A stretch of DNA of 64,000 nucleotides from DATAUD01 sp035511075 (GCA_035511075.1 DATKFW010000015.1:124001-188000), one strand, 5' to 3'; positions 33,940 to 43,998 are shown, numbered from the stretch's first letter. The notes: generated by a model from the sequence alone, not told the origin. Numbers and translations: made by a program.

Positions 33940-35301
33940 ATGCTATTGAGCATGAAAACGCCATTGGGCTCGTCTTGGTTTGTCGCCGTTGGAGCGTCGG
34001 CGATTGTTTTCATCGGCGCTTTCGCACATTTTGACCCGGTTTCGCCCGCGAATTCCACGACTCCTGTGCCTGTCAAGGCCGTTGCGGATGAAAAGCTTGC
34101 GCCCGATCCAGCCACGGAGGCGCCGTTGTGGGCCGATTCTTCACCGGCAATGGCGGAAGTCATCCGGCTTGCGGAATCGCACGTGGACCCGAACGTGATT
34201 TTAGCGTTCATCCAAAACTCCGGGCAGACGTATTCCCCGACCGCGGACGAAATACTCTACTTGTCACATCTTGGGGTGCCGCAAACGATCATCGCGGCGC
34301 TCTATCCAGGAGAGCCCGAGCAAACCGCCGGGACCGCGGTCGCGCCCCCGCCGGAAGCTGCCGACGCGGGGCCGCCGCAAGAGGCCGGCTCGAACCTGTT
34401 CACCGCGGCGCTTGCGCCTTACGGCAATTGGGTGCAGGTGCCTGATTACGGCGCCGCCTGGCAGCCAGCGGTGGTAGCGGGCAATCCCGATTGGAAACCT
34501 TACGTTGACGACGGTCAATGGATCAATTCCGACAGCGGCTGGTATTGGCAGTCCGATTACGCCTGGGGATGGGCGCCGTTTCACTACGGTGGATGGGTCA
34601 ACGGCCCGCAATTCGGATGGGTTTGGGTGCCGGGCAAGGTTTGGGGACCCGCCTGGGTCGGGTGGCGTTCAACTTCGTCGTACGTCGGTTGGGCGGCATT
34701 GCCGCCCGGTGTGAGCCTGAACGTCCTGTCCCAGTTGACATTCAGCGGCCATCCCATCAATCCCGGATATGATTTCGGAATAACGCCCTCCTCCTATGTG
34801 TTTGTGCGGGCCTCGCATTTCCTCGATCCCGATCTTGCGCGGCATGTCGCGCCCGCGGCGCGCGCCGCCCACCTGGTTTCGGCGAGCACTGTCATAAATA
34901 ATTACAGCGTAGTCAACAATAAGATAATCAACGGCGGAGTCAGCCGCAACGTGATCGCCGCCGCCAAACAGCCTGTGCCCGAGGTTGCGCTGGAACCGGT
35001 TTCCAGCGCGCCGGAGTTGATGCCGGCGCCGCCTCCTTTGCTGGCGTCGGCCCGCGAGGATTCCGCGTGGCCGTCGATGCAGTTGCCGCCGCTCCATTAT
35101 GCGGCGCCGTCGGGCGCCAGTTTCAAAAATGAGCATGCGCGGGGATTTGGGGCCGGGCCGTCCGACACGCCGATCTTTCGCGAATCCGGGCCGCCTCCGC
35201 CTCCGGGCCAGCCTCGCTTTGCGGGGGAGAATCGGTCTGGGCCGTCGCCGGTCCGCGACGTTGCGGCGGCGCCTTCATCGGGCGCCAAGCCAATGAGGTA
35301 G
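33940..35301 (+). CDS. Secreted DUF6600-type tryptophan-rich protein
   Basis: 453-aa exported protein. A signal-anchor-like N-terminus (WFVAVGASAIVFIGAFAHFD) is followed by a helical segment (about 65-125; EVIRLAESHVDPNVILAFIQ). The core (about 150-260) is a Trp-rich beta repeat: LAPYGNWVQVPDYGAAWQPA, QWINSDSGWYWQSDYAWGWA, PFHYGGWVNGPQFGWVWVPG. This is the WGWAPFHYGGW signature of DUF6600 proteins. The C-terminus is proline-rich and probably disordered. ATG at 33940 or 33952 could start it. Likely on the cell envelope; function unknown. Confidence 0.78.
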   Translation: MLLSMKTPLGSSWFVAVGASAIVFIGAFAHFDPVSPANSTTPVPVKAVADEKLAPDPATEAPLWADSSPAMAEVIRLAESHVDPNVILAFIQNSGQTYSPTADEILYLSHLGVPQTIIAALYPGEPEQTAGTAVAPPPEAADAGPPQEAGSNLFTAALAPYGNWVQVPDYGAAWQPAVVAGNPDWKPYVDDGQWINSDSGWYWQSDYAWGWAPFHYGGWVNGPQFGWVWVPGKVWGPAWVGWRSTSSYVGWAALPPGVSLNVLSQLTFSGHPINPGYDFGITPSSYVFVRASHFLDPDLARHVAPAARAAHLVSASTVINNYSVVNNKIINGGVSRNVIAAAKQPVPEVALEPVSSAPELMPAPPPLLASAREDSAWPSMQLPPLHYAAPSGASFKNEHARGFGAGPSDTPIFRESGPPPPPGQPRFAGENRSGPSPVRDVAAAPSSGAKPMR

Positions 35302-35401
35302 TCCGCTTGAGACGGGTGGGGCCTGCGGGTCGGCCCGCGCCGCCAACGCCAGGACAAGGCAAGAGATAGACAAACAAGTTCGTTTCATGCCGGATTCGAT
35401 A

Positions 35402-36253
35402 TCACCAACGCCCGGAATTTTCCAGCAGCATCGACTGGTAGGCGGCCCAGAGTTTTTTGGCCAGCGGGGAGCGGCGGAGAGGGCGGCCGTCCAACGATTC
35501 GATTTCGACGACGCCCATGGAAGTGAGGGTCAGAAACGCGCCGAGGCCGTGGCGCAACGCGGCGGGCCGGGCGTTTTTTTCCCGGCACGGAATATTGGTC
35601 TTGACGCAGAGTTCGAGGACCGCGCGGCGAGTCACGCCGGGCAACGCGCCGGCGGGAAGAGGCGTCGTGCAGATCACGTCCTTCTCCACCCAGAAGACAT
35701 TGCTGGTGGAGCCTTCGGCCACGTAGCCGGCGGTGTTGAGCAGGATCGCTTCCTGCGCGCCGGCGCAATCGGCCTCGGCGCGGGCCAGGACTTGCGGCAG
35801 TTTGTTGGCGGTCTTGAAACGGGTGAGGGGATCGTTGACGGGCAATCGAAAGGTCGAGGTGATCACGCGCCAGCGCGGGATTCCTTTGCCTACCGATGCG
35901 GGCAGTGGATGGAGAGTCATCACGACGGCGGGATTGACGGGGCGTTGAGGTGAATAACCCCGCGCGGTGATGCCGCGGGAAAGGCTCAGGCGGAGGATGC
36001 AGTCGGACATGCCGTTGCGCTTGATCAATTCCAGGGCGAAACGACGCAACAGGTCCGGCGCATACGGGAGCGTCAACTTTAAAAACGCAATTCCATCCGC
36101 GAGGCGCTCCATGTGCTGCGCCCAGCCAAACGGCCGGCCTTGTTTGATCAGCATCGCCTCAAACAGCGCGTCGCCGTAAAGAAAACCGCGGTCCAGGACG
36201 GAGACGACGGCTTTTTCCTGCGGCACAAATTTGCCGTTGAGGAAGGCGATCAT
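35402..36253 (-). CDS. pabC: Class IV aminotransferase, probable aminodeoxychorismate lyase
   Basis: 283-aa PLP enzyme of fold type IV. It begins MIAFLNGKFVPQEKAVVSVL and DRGFLYGDALFEAMLI, with the PLP lysine in RFKTANKLPQVLARAEA and phosphate-binding TSMGVVEIESLDGRPL. Overlap by 4 bases with the upstream aminodeoxychorismate synthase gene makes 4-amino-4-deoxychorismate lyase (p-aminobenzoate synthesis for folate) the best assignment. Branched-chain or D-amino-acid aminotransferase remains possible on sequence alone. Confidence 0.85.
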   Translation of the reverse strand: MIAFLNGKFVPQEKAVVSVLDRGFLYGDALFEAMLIKQGRPFGWAQHMERLADGIAFLKLTLPYAPDLLRRFALELIKRNGMSDCILRLSLSRGITARGYSPQRPVNPAVVMTLHPLPASVGKGIPRWRVITSTFRLPVNDPLTRFKTANKLPQVLARAEADCAGAQEAILLNTAGYVAEGSTSNVFWVEKDVICTTPLPAGALPGVTRRAVLELCVKTNIPCREKNARPAALRHGLGAFLTLTSMGVVEIESLDGRPLRRSPLAKKLWAAYQSMLLENSGRW

Positions 36254-37662
36254 GGACGGGCTGGTTGGGACATCGGTTGCCGTTCCCGCAAGGCGGCGAT
36301 GAAGCCGGCTGCCTTGGCCATAGTCTCATCGTATTCGGATTCCGCGACGGAATCGGCGACAATGCCGGCGCCGGCGTGAAAATGAATCTGGCCGTCGCGG
36401 CAAATGCCCGTGCGGATGGCTATGCTCAACTGACTTTCCCGATTGAATCCAAGGTAGCCGATGGCGCCGGTGTACGGCCCTCGCGTCACCGGTTCCAATT
36501 CGTCGATGATTTCCATGGCGCGGATTTTCGGGGCGCCGGTCACGCTGCCGCCGGGAAAGCACGAGGCGAAAGCGGAGAAATGCGTCTGTTCGGCACGCAA
36601 ACGTCCTGTGACGGTCGAAACCAGATGCTGGACTTGAGGATAGCGTTCCAGGCGCACCAATTCCGGCACATGGATCGAGCCGTACTGGCAAACGCGGCCC
36701 AAATCATTGCGCAGCAAGTCGGTAATCATGACCAGCTCCGCCATTTCCTTCGGGCTGGTTTGGAGTTCGTAGGTCAATTGCGCGTCGCGATTGGAGTCCG
36801 CGGAGCGGGGCCGGGTCCCTTTGATGGGCCGGGTTTGGATATCCAGGCCGCTGAGGCGAAGGAACAATTCCGGCGACGAGGAACAAACCTGGAAATCGCC
36901 GCAGTCAAGATAAGCCGCAAACGGGGCGGGTGACACATCGCACAAACGCTGGAAAAACGGCCAGCCGGCCACGCCGGCGGATGCGGTCAAACGATGCGAA
37001 AGGTTTACCTGATAAATATCGCCCGCGCGAATGTATCGCTGGGCCTGCCGCACTTTGTCAATAAACGCCTCGCGCGACAGATTCGAGACAGGCGGCAAAA
37101 AGGACGCGACGGGAGATGTTGCCGGTTTGCGCGGCGCCGTGAGATGGCCGGCCCAAAAATCAAATTGCGCGCGCGCGCGCCCGGCGTCGCGCGAACCGTC
37201 CGGCTGCAATCCCGTCGAAATGATCCACGTCGTGTCCAGCCGATGGTCAAAGACGACGAGGCTGTCGTAAAAGCCGGCGTGGCAATCCGGCAGGTCCAGG
37301 TCGTTGACAGCCGACCGGGGCAGTCGCGGCTCGACGAAATTCTTCAAATCGTAGCCCCAATAGCCAAAGCAACCCCCGAGAGGAAAGGGCAGATCGATTT
37401 GGTCGAGCAATTCGTAGCGCGCCATCGATTCTTCCAGGATATGCCACGGGTTGCCGAACTGGAGGCGGTCCGATCCGCTCCAGTGGCAGCGGGAGCCGAA
37501 GGAGCGAAAAATGAGCATCGGCCGGGCCGCCACAAAGGAGTAGCGCGCCTGGGGCGAGTCAAAAAAGGAGCTGCGCAACAGGACGATTCCCGGCTCGCCC
37601 GCCAGACGCTCGACGAGCGATTCCGGGGTGTGCGAGGTTGGAATGGATTGAATCAAGCGCAC
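36250..37662 (-). CDS. pabB: Aminodeoxychorismate synthase component I
   Basis: 470-aa chorismate-binding enzyme that, with a PabA glutaminase, converts chorismate to 4-amino-4-deoxychorismate. Motifs: PFPLGGCFGYWGYDLKNFVE in the N-domain; AGDIYQVNLSHRL, SSSPELFLRLSGLDIQTRPI, KGTRPRS, LRNDLGRVCQYGSIHVPELV, and FPGGSVTGAPKIRAMEIIDE in the catalytic domain. The KGT lysine matches PabB rather than TrpE. I choose a GTG at 37662, 11 bases after the M16 protease stop; longer frames run into that gene. pabA is not in the window. ATGA overlap with pabC indicates coupling. Confidence 0.92.
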   Translation of the reverse strand: MRLIQSIPTSHTPESLVERLAGEPGIVLLRSSFFDSPQARYSFVAARPMLIFRSFGSRCHWSGSDRLQFGNPWHILEESMARYELLDQIDLPFPLGGCFGYWGYDLKNFVEPRLPRSAVNDLDLPDCHAGFYDSLVVFDHRLDTTWIISTGLQPDGSRDAGRARAQFDFWAGHLTAPRKPATSPVASFLPPVSNLSREAFIDKVRQAQRYIRAGDIYQVNLSHRLTASAGVAGWPFFQRLCDVSPAPFAAYLDCGDFQVCSSSPELFLRLSGLDIQTRPIKGTRPRSADSNRDAQLTYELQTSPKEMAELVMITDLLRNDLGRVCQYGSIHVPELVRLERYPQVQHLVSTVTGRLRAEQTHFSAFASCFPGGSVTGAPKIRAMEIIDELEPVTRGPYTGAIGYLGFNRESQLSIAIRTGICRDGQIHFHAGAGIVADSVAESEYDETMAKAAGFIAALRERQPMSQPARP

Positions 37663-37673
37663 GGAATGCCGGT

Positions 37674-38936
37674 TTAGGCCGCCAGAATCTTCTCCAGGCC
37701 GGCGGCCGTTTTCAAGGGGCCGATGAGGGCTAGGTTGAAGCGATCGGGCCGGAAAAACCGCCGGGCCGCGGCGCGGATCGCGGCCGGATTGACTTCGCCC
37801 AACCTTTTTTTGAATTCGTCCGGTTTGAGAATTTTTCCGTAACCGAGCCATTGCTCGCCGGCCCACATCATCTGGTTTTCGCTGTTTTCCAGGCTGAGGT
37901 CCATCAGGCCGGTGAGATAATCGCGCGCCCGGCGTAATTCCGCCGGCGGCGCCAAATCAGTGGCGAGGCGTTTCATTTCGCGCAGGATGATTTTTAATGT
38001 TTTCTCCAGATTATCAAGGTCCAACCCCGCTGAAATGACAATGTCGCCCGCGTCATCAAAGAAGCTGTTGGCGCTATAAATGGAATAAGCCAGACCGTGT
38101 TCCTCGCGGACGGTTTGGAAGAGGCGCGAACTCATGTTCTCGCCCAGGATGGTGTTGAGGATGCGCAATGCGAAACGCCATTCGTCGTGGCGGGAACAGG
38201 CGCGAACGCCAAGGGCGGCCTGCGTCTGCCCGGTCTTTCTGGTGTGCAGGTGAATGGCCGGCCGGGTTTGTGCGATGGCGGCGGGTGCGTATCGAGGCCG
38301 CTGGCCCCGGGCGAATTTTCTGACGAATCTTCCGACCGTTTTGACGACTTCCGCGTGAGCGATTCTGCCGGCGACGGCCACCAGGGTGGCAGGGGCGACG
38401 TAATTGGACCGTTGATATGCCAGCAATTGTTCGCGGCCAATCGCGTCGAGAGTTTTGTGCGTGCCGGTGATCGAGCGTCCCAAAGGTTGGTCGGGCCACA
38501 TGAGCGCGTTGAGCAATTCCTGGACATATTGCTGGGGTTGATCGATGTACATGGCCAACTCCTCCTTGATCACCTCGCGTTCCTTGCCGATTTCGACGGG
38601 GTCGAAGGTGGAGTTCAAGAACATGTCCGCCAGCACCTCCCAAAGCTGTTGAAAGTGATTGTGTCCGGCCTTGGCGTAGAAACAGGTGTGCTCCTCGCTG
38701 GTGAAGGCATTAAGGTATCCGCCGATGCCCTCGACGGCCTGCGAGATATCCCGGGCGGAACGCCGGCGCGTGCCCTTGAAGAGGAGATGTTCAATGAAAT
38801 GCGAAACGCCGTTGAGCGCTGCCGGCTCAAATCGTCCGCCTACTCCGACCCAAATGCCGACACTGACGCTTGCCATGTGCGGCATTTCCGCTGTGGCCAC
38901 AGCCAATCCATTCTCCAGACGCGTGACTTTATACAT
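37674..38936 (-). CDS. M16-family (pitrilysin/processing-peptidase type) zinc protease
   Basis: 420-aa metallopeptidase. The inverted zinc motif is HFIEHLLFKGTRRRSA (HxxEH) with the downstream glutamate in EREVIKEELAMYIDQPQQ. The C-terminal half has REEHGLAYSIYSANSFFDDA, typical of the inactive second domain in single-chain M16B proteins. Start at the ATG at 38936 (MYKVTRLENGLAVATAEMPH), the usual N-terminus of the family. Upstream, a LOG-family gene ends 20 bases away on the same strand, and pabB follows. Confidence 0.92.
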   Translation of the reverse strand: MYKVTRLENGLAVATAEMPHMASVSVGIWVGVGGRFEPAALNGVSHFIEHLLFKGTRRRSARDISQAVEGIGGYLNAFTSEEHTCFYAKAGHNHFQQLWEVLADMFLNSTFDPVEIGKEREVIKEELAMYIDQPQQYVQELLNALMWPDQPLGRSITGTHKTLDAIGREQLLAYQRSNYVAPATLVAVAGRIAHAEVVKTVGRFVRKFARGQRPRYAPAAIAQTRPAIHLHTRKTGQTQAALGVRACSRHDEWRFALRILNTILGENMSSRLFQTVREEHGLAYSIYSANSFFDDAGDIVISAGLDLDNLEKTLKIILREMKRLATDLAPPAELRRARDYLTGLMDLSLENSENQMMWAGEQWLGYGKILKPDEFKKRLGEVNPAAIRAAARRFFRPDRFNLALIGPLKTAAGLEKILAA

Positions 38937-38956
38937 CGAACTCTCCGCGCGCAAAT

Positions 38957-39649
38957 TTACCCCAGGGTGCGAGGCGTCACCTCCGGCGGTCCGACCTGCC
39001 TCATGTAATCGAGAATGCGGTCCACAGCGTCGTGGGGATCGTCGGTAGTGACATACAAATCCCGATCGCCGGGGCTGATGAAACCGTCTTTTTCCAAGGT
39101 CGTTTTGATCCATCGCTTCAGTCCCGCCCAATACGCGGAGCCGAAGAGGATCAAGGGAAAGCGAGGGATGCGGCGGGTCTGAACGAGGGTAAGGACCTCA
39201 AAGAACTCATCGAGCGTGCCGAAACCGCCGGGCATGAAAACAAAGCCGATGCTATACTTGACGAAACAGACCTTGCGCGAAAAGAAATAGTGGAAGTTCA
39301 TCGGAACATTGGCGAAACGGTTGCCCTTTTGCTCGAAGGGCAACTCGATATTCAATCCGACCGATTTGCCCCTGGCCTCCGAAGCGCCGCGGTTGGCGGC
39401 CTCCATGATTCCCGGGCCGCCGCCGGTGATGACGGCGAGATGGTTTTTGGCCAACTCCCGCGCAATGGCTGTGGCGGCCTTGTAATAGGGGTCGCCGGGT
39501 TTGGTCCTGGCCGAGCCAAAGATGGTCACGGCAGGGGCGATTTGGGAAAGCATTTCAAAGGAATCCACGAACTCCGCCATGATGCGGAAAACGCGCCACG
39601 GGTCCTCTTTGGTGAAAGGCACTGGTTGATCAGTCATGTGGCTGTGCAT
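38957..39649 (-). CDS. TIGR00730/LOG-family Rossmann protein
   Basis: 230-aa protein of the LOG (lonely guy) family. Nucleotide-binding motifs: ITGGGPGIMEAANRGASEAR and the PGGxGTxxE signature FMPGGFGTLDEFFEVLTLVQ. Family members act as cytokinin-riboside/nucleotide 5'-monophosphate phosphoribohydrolases; many bacterial ones are annotated only as such by similarity. Start at ATG 39649 or 39637 (MTDQPVPF). It precedes the M16 protease gene by 20 bases. Confidence 0.9.
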   Translation of the reverse strand: MHSHMTDQPVPFTKEDPWRVFRIMAEFVDSFEMLSQIAPAVTIFGSARTKPGDPYYKAATAIARELAKNHLAVITGGGPGIMEAANRGASEARGKSVGLNIELPFEQKGNRFANVPMNFHYFFSRKVCFVKYSIGFVFMPGGFGTLDEFFEVLTLVQTRRIPRFPLILFGSAYWAGLKRWIKTTLEKDGFISPGDRDLYVTTDDPHDAVDRILDYMRQVGPPEVTPRTLG

Positions 39650-39721
39650 TTAGAACTGGCGCTTGCCGCACTGCAAGCTGCAACAGTCATCATGGCTGTG
39701 CCGGCTGAAATCCCGCCCGGA

Positions 39722-40492
39722 TCAGAACGTTGTCAATAGCCCGATGACAATGCGGAAGCCGTACCAGATGCCGAAGCTGATGAACGCCGCTGTCCGATAG
39801 GGAATGGCCGCGACTTTGCTCAAGCCGAGGCTTAGAACGGCCAGCCACCAAATGTCAACCACGTCAATCATGGACAGGAAGACATCCGCCCTGTTGGTCG
39901 TGCTGGGATTGGCCAGGAAGAGGGTTGGGCTGGCGGTGGCCAGCAGGTTGCCCTTCCACAAGACCAGCAAGATGCGAAGGATCTTTTGCGGGACGTCAAT
40001 CATCAGAGCCAGACCGCAGATTTCGACCGCCTTCATGAAACCAAGGCTTGCCGTTGTACACCACTTAAGCGCGAGACAAATCCCCGCGCCCATCAGAAAA
40101 AGGCCGGCTACCAGCGCCACGATTGCCCCGATGGCACCGATGGCTTTCAGGATCGTCGGCGTCAGGAATCGCTCGGTTATCGCCGCACCCTGGTCCGCTT
40201 GCGCCTGAGTTATTTTGCCCGCCGCAACTTTTTTGTGCATCACGCTTTCCCGCTGCTCTTGCATGCTTTGCAAGACCGCCGGCTGAGAGAATGCTATGCA
40301 GATGTAAACAACGGTGACGACGCAGGACAGGATCAAGGGCACCAGCCAGTTGGAGGCGCGCACGGGCGCGTTCTTGATCTCGTCGAAGACTTCGCCGGGG
40401 GCGGCGATGACGTTAGTGAGGCGGTCTGTGAGCGACGAAGGCTCGGACGGAGCGACTCCGGACGGCGGCGGAGGAATAGGTGCGGCATCCAT
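39722..40492 (-). CDS. Yip1-family multi-pass membrane protein
   Basis: 256 aa. A disordered Pro-rich N-terminus leads to the Yip1 motif LTDRLTNVIAAPGEVFDEIK. Five hydrophobic helices follow (NWLVPLILSCVVTVVYICIA, AIGAIGAIVALVAGLFLMGA, VDIWWLAVLSLGLSKVAAIP, and others). It resembles bacterial YIP1/DUF1282-like membrane proteins of unknown function. Stands alone, 75 bases from the transglutaminase operon. Confidence 0.8.
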   Translation of the reverse strand: MDAAPIPPPPSGVAPSEPSSLTDRLTNVIAAPGEVFDEIKNAPVRASNWLVPLILSCVVTVVYICIAFSQPAVLQSMQEQRESVMHKKVAAGKITQAQADQGAAITERFLTPTILKAIGAIGAIVALVAGLFLMGAGICLALKWCTTASLGFMKAVEICGLALMIDVPQKILRILLVLWKGNLLATASPTLFLANPSTTNRADVFLSMIDVVDIWWLAVLSLGLSKVAAIPYRTAAFISFGIWYGFRIVIGLLTTF

Positions 40493-40567
40493 GGGAATTT
40501 TGTTGATACGCTTTTACCACTTCGGCCCGCCAGCGCAAGATATTTTACAAGGGCGGCCGAAGATCGG

Positions 40568-42571
40568 TCAGGTCAAAGGCAACGCTACCGGGCGCCGATG
40601 GCTTGCCGGGGGCGCGTGTTCGGCCAGCCATCCTTCCGCTTCGCGCTTGAGCATCTGGCGGTCATGGCTCTCCAAGCCGAGGGGATCGAAGCGCAAACGC
40701 CGATGCAAATGGAATATCCGGCGAAGACCGGCGGAAGTGGGAAAAGCTTCCTCCAGACGCCGCTGCCAATCGGCCAGCGGCTCATGGGGCAGGCGGGACA
40801 GATGGACTTCTGACAACCGGCGGTTGATCACAAAGAGTTCCGAGTCCAAACCCGGCCAGGCCGGGTCCGCCGCATCGGCAGACGGGGGGGACGCCATCTT
40901 GCGATGTTGGCTGGTGACGATGCGCACCAACAGATAAAGAATCAAAGGCACCAAGAGCCGTTCGGCGTAACGGGCAAAGGAAGTCTTGCCCCAGCGCCAT
41001 TTCGAAAATTGGAAATACAGGTTGGAAAAGAAATCCGAGGTCGATTCCCACCAGTTCGTTTTCTGGGCTTCGATCCAGCCAGACGGCGTGTTGTCGATTT
41101 GTTCCCAAGTCCGGGAATCCGAATGGTAAACCAGCGCCCAGGCGTGGGCGTGCCGTTCGCGTATCAAAAAGGTGTCGCCTTCCCGCGCCGCATCAGGCAC
41201 CGCGTAGCCTGTGATGTATCGGGCGCTGACTCCAACCTCGCGCAGCAACAGGACCGTCGCCGTCGCAAAATACTCGCAATGTCCCGACTTGGTTTTCAGG
41301 AGGAATTGGCCCAGGGGCGTCAACGGGGGGTCGAGGTCGGGCAGGTCGAGGGAATAGACGAAACGGTCCCGGAAAAAGCGGCTCACCGCGCGGATTCTCT
41401 GACGCGCGGTCATCGCCCTGAGACCCAGGCTGGCGGCGACGGTGTCCAACGCCGGCTTTTCGTTGTCGGGAACCGTCAGGTCCATCGGCCCCGGAGGGCC
41501 GTCCAGGGAAGCCCCTCCGCCGTAGCGGGCGCTGAAATTCACCAAGCCCGGGCCGGCCTCGATTTCGGCCACGCCGAGGCGGTTGGTATGGGCCACGGCT
41601 GGCAGATCATCGATCTCAAAAGTGCCTTGTGGCAAGTCCAGCGGACCCTCGCCGTTGAGCAAATAGCGCGCAATATCAACGACGGCGCTGACATTTTTTG
41701 GCGGGAGCAAGCGGATGGTGTCGTTGGTGGGGCCACCCATGGAAAGGGGGATAAAATCATTGCTGGTGGCCCACCAGGTTTGGTTTTTATAGGCGTCGTA
41801 GGCAGCTTCCCGCAGCAATGACGGCGGAATCTCACCCGGTGGCACGTTGACGCGCATCACGATTTTGGGGGAAAGCTTGACGCGGCCTGGCTGGCCGATC
41901 TGCGTGCGGCACTCGCGTGTGTCCAGCGGCTGGTGGAACATGTTCGCCAGCCACCCGCCCAGGGCGCCTTCCATTGCGTTTTGCAGGCGCCGCAATTGCT
42001 GGTGGGCCGATTGGCCGGCACACGCCACGCCGACAATCAGGATAATCCAGGCGAACCTCGAAACGCGGCGCGGACGCACGCTGGTCAAGGCCAGGAGCAC
42101 AAGAATTGACACGCCCCAATAAAAATAGCCGTTGGGCTGGGTTGAGGCGCTGGCGGCAGCCAGACAGATGGCAAAGTAGCCGAATGAAATGTTGAAGGAT
42201 TTGCGCGCCAGCGCGGTGTCCGGGGCGCGCCGCATCACCCACGAGACGAAGGTGCTCAACGGTATGGCTTCCCGATTCCCATAGGCTTGCGCCAGCATAA
42301 TCGGGAAGAACGTCATTGGCAGCCATTGAGTGAACTTGAAAATAAAGACCAGCCGGTCTTCGGTCGAGTAGAGGACCAGCGCTGCGCCAAGGAAGAGCAC
42401 CCAGCACAGGACGCAGATTCGACCCAGGTCGGCATCGGAGAATTCCCACCGTACGCGGATGAAGCGAGAACCTTCGATGGCTGCCGCCATCAGCACCGCC
42501 ACCAGAAACATTCTGGTTTCCCAACCCCAAAACAGGAGCGCGCCGGACATCAGGAATGGAAACATTGTCAT
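40568..42571 (-). CDS. DUF3488 + transglutaminase-like membrane protein (TgpA-like)
   Basis: 667-aa inner-membrane protein. The N-terminus has about six to seven helices (for example MFLVAVLMAAAIEGSRFIRV, SRFAWIILIVGVACAGQSAH). The periplasmic transglutaminase core has the triad: Cys in TKSGHCEYFATATVLLLREV, His in RERHAHAWALVYH, Asp in WEQIDNTPSG. A C-terminal helix (RLLVPLILYLLVRIV) and a DUF4129-like tail follow. It overlaps the DUF58 gene by 4 bases. In the MoxR-DUF58-TgpA cassette these enzymes are thought to act together at the envelope. Confidence 0.9.
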   Translation of the reverse strand: MTMFPFLMSGALLFWGWETRMFLVAVLMAAAIEGSRFIRVRWEFSDADLGRICVLCWVLFLGAALVLYSTEDRLVFIFKFTQWLPMTFFPIMLAQAYGNREAIPLSTFVSWVMRRAPDTALARKSFNISFGYFAICLAAASASTQPNGYFYWGVSILVLLALTSVRPRRVSRFAWIILIVGVACAGQSAHQQLRRLQNAMEGALGGWLANMFHQPLDTRECRTQIGQPGRVKLSPKIVMRVNVPPGEIPPSLLREAAYDAYKNQTWWATSNDFIPLSMGGPTNDTIRLLPPKNVSAVVDIARYLLNGEGPLDLPQGTFEIDDLPAVAHTNRLGVAEIEAGPGLVNFSARYGGGASLDGPPGPMDLTVPDNEKPALDTVAASLGLRAMTARQRIRAVSRFFRDRFVYSLDLPDLDPPLTPLGQFLLKTKSGHCEYFATATVLLLREVGVSARYITGYAVPDAAREGDTFLIRERHAHAWALVYHSDSRTWEQIDNTPSGWIEAQKTNWWESTSDFFSNLYFQFSKWRWGKTSFARYAERLLVPLILYLLVRIVTSQHRKMASPPSADAADPAWPGLDSELFVINRRLSEVHLSRLPHEPLADWQRRLEEAFPTSAGLRRIFHLHRRLRFDPLGLESHDRQMLKREAEGWLAEHAPPASHRRPVALPLT

Positions 42572-43998
42572 AAGGCCGCCAGTTTTTCAGCTACCTGGCC
42601 GATGGGCAGCACGCGGAAATGCCTCGGCTGGCTCTCCATCACTCCCAGCGGCAACGGGTCCGGCGAATGGGTCAGGACGAAAACCCGCAGGGGGACATTG
42701 CGCGACAGAAGCGCGTTGACGAGGCGCTGGCGCTGCTCGTCCCACGAAAGAAAGACGCAAACGCACCCGCTCAATTCGCCGGCGTGAGTCGCCACCAGAT
42801 GTTCCAGGGAGGCAACATTATTGTCGCGGGAAACCTGGACGGAAGCCAGAACCTCCAGAATTTGCTCGATGTGCCCGAGGCCGCGGCCGCTGGTGAAACA
42901 GTAGGCTCGCGTCCCGGCAAACATCAGGTCCAGCAGCGAATCCTGGTTTTGAATCGTGAAAGCCAGCGACGCCGCCACCGAGACCGCTTCCTCAAAAAGT
43001 TCCGCTCCGGCCGGGCCGCCGAAAGTGTCCAGGATCAGCGCGTGCCGGACGAAGAATTCCTCTTGATGCTCCTTGACGATCGGCTCGCCGAATTTGGCAA
43101 AACTCTTCCAGTGCATCCGCCGCAGCGGGTCGCCCGGCCGGTACTCGCGCAACGCAACGAATTCTTCGGATTCTCCGACCGATGATGCCATGGAAACGCC
43201 GCCCGATTGGTATTTCATCGTTCCCGGCAGTGCGAACGCCGGCATCGGATAGCGCCTGGGCAAAATCAGAATGGATTGCGTGCCCGGCAGCCGGCGTAAC
43301 GAACGGAATAATCCGAAAGGATCCGGACACGCCACGGTCGTGCCCGTAAGACGCAACACGCCCCGGCGCAGCGGCATTAGTTGCGCCGCGATGGAGCACT
43401 CGCCGTTGGGGGGCAAATCGGGCACCGGCTGTTCCAGAATGTGAGCGCCGATGTTGCGCGCCAGGAGCCAGCGCCACCGGTAATAACCATAGGTGCGGTC
43501 GACCCAGTTGCGTCGTTCCTCCCCCGGTTCCGGCGTTCCGGCGAATTCCTCGAAAGTCGGCCGCGGGTCCGGCAATTCCTCGATCAATTTCAATGCGTTC
43601 TGCGGCTTGCGGCTGCGGTTTCGCACGAGGATCTGGTAACGCAACGGATTGCCGACCGATCCGAATTTGGGCACAGTGCGCTCCAGAAAAAGGTCGGGCC
43701 GTCCCAACGGCGTGCAGATTGCGCTGGCCAGCACAATACAGCCCAGCAGCGCGAAGGTTTGATAGCTCCAGGAGAGGTTCGTGTCGGCGCCAAGCGCCGC
43801 GGCAGCGACGGTTCCGGCCAACACCATCCAACCGGCGACTGTGACGCGGCGTCCGAAGCGATGCGTGATGGAGGCGAAGGTGCGGTAGTTCCGATAGAGG
43901 TAACGCTTGAAAAGGCGGTCGCGCTGGGCCAGAAAACGGCCGGGCCAATCGATGCGGATGTTCCAGCCTGCGAAGAATTGGCGCCAGGACGCGAGCAT
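42568..43998 (-). CDS. DUF58-domain (vWA-like) membrane protein
   Basis: 476 aa. Two transmembrane helices lie near the N-terminus (VTVAGWMVLAGTVAAAALGA, SYQTFALLGCIVLASAICTP), then a beta-rich periplasmic-type region. The DUF58 core is SVGESEEFVALREYRPGDPL then RRMHWKSFAKFGEPIVKEHQ, where the RxYxxGDxxRxIxW signature is clear. A vWA-like fold with a degenerate metal site follows (ALILDTFGGP). Sits 16 bases after the MoxR gene and overlaps the transglutaminase gene. Confidence 0.9.
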   Translation of the reverse strand: MLASWRQFFAGWNIRIDWPGRFLAQRDRLFKRYLYRNYRTFASITHRFGRRVTVAGWMVLAGTVAAAALGADTNLSWSYQTFALLGCIVLASAICTPLGRPDLFLERTVPKFGSVGNPLRYQILVRNRSRKPQNALKLIEELPDPRPTFEEFAGTPEPGEERRNWVDRTYGYYRWRWLLARNIGAHILEQPVPDLPPNGECSIAAQLMPLRRGVLRLTGTTVACPDPFGLFRSLRRLPGTQSILILPRRYPMPAFALPGTMKYQSGGVSMASSVGESEEFVALREYRPGDPLRRMHWKSFAKFGEPIVKEHQEEFFVRHALILDTFGGPAGAELFEEAVSVAASLAFTIQNQDSLLDLMFAGTRAYCFTSGRGLGHIEQILEVLASVQVSRDNNVASLEHLVATHAGELSGCVCVFLSWDEQRQRLVNALLSRNVPLRVFVLTHSPDPLPLGVMESQPRHFRVLPIGQVAEKLAAL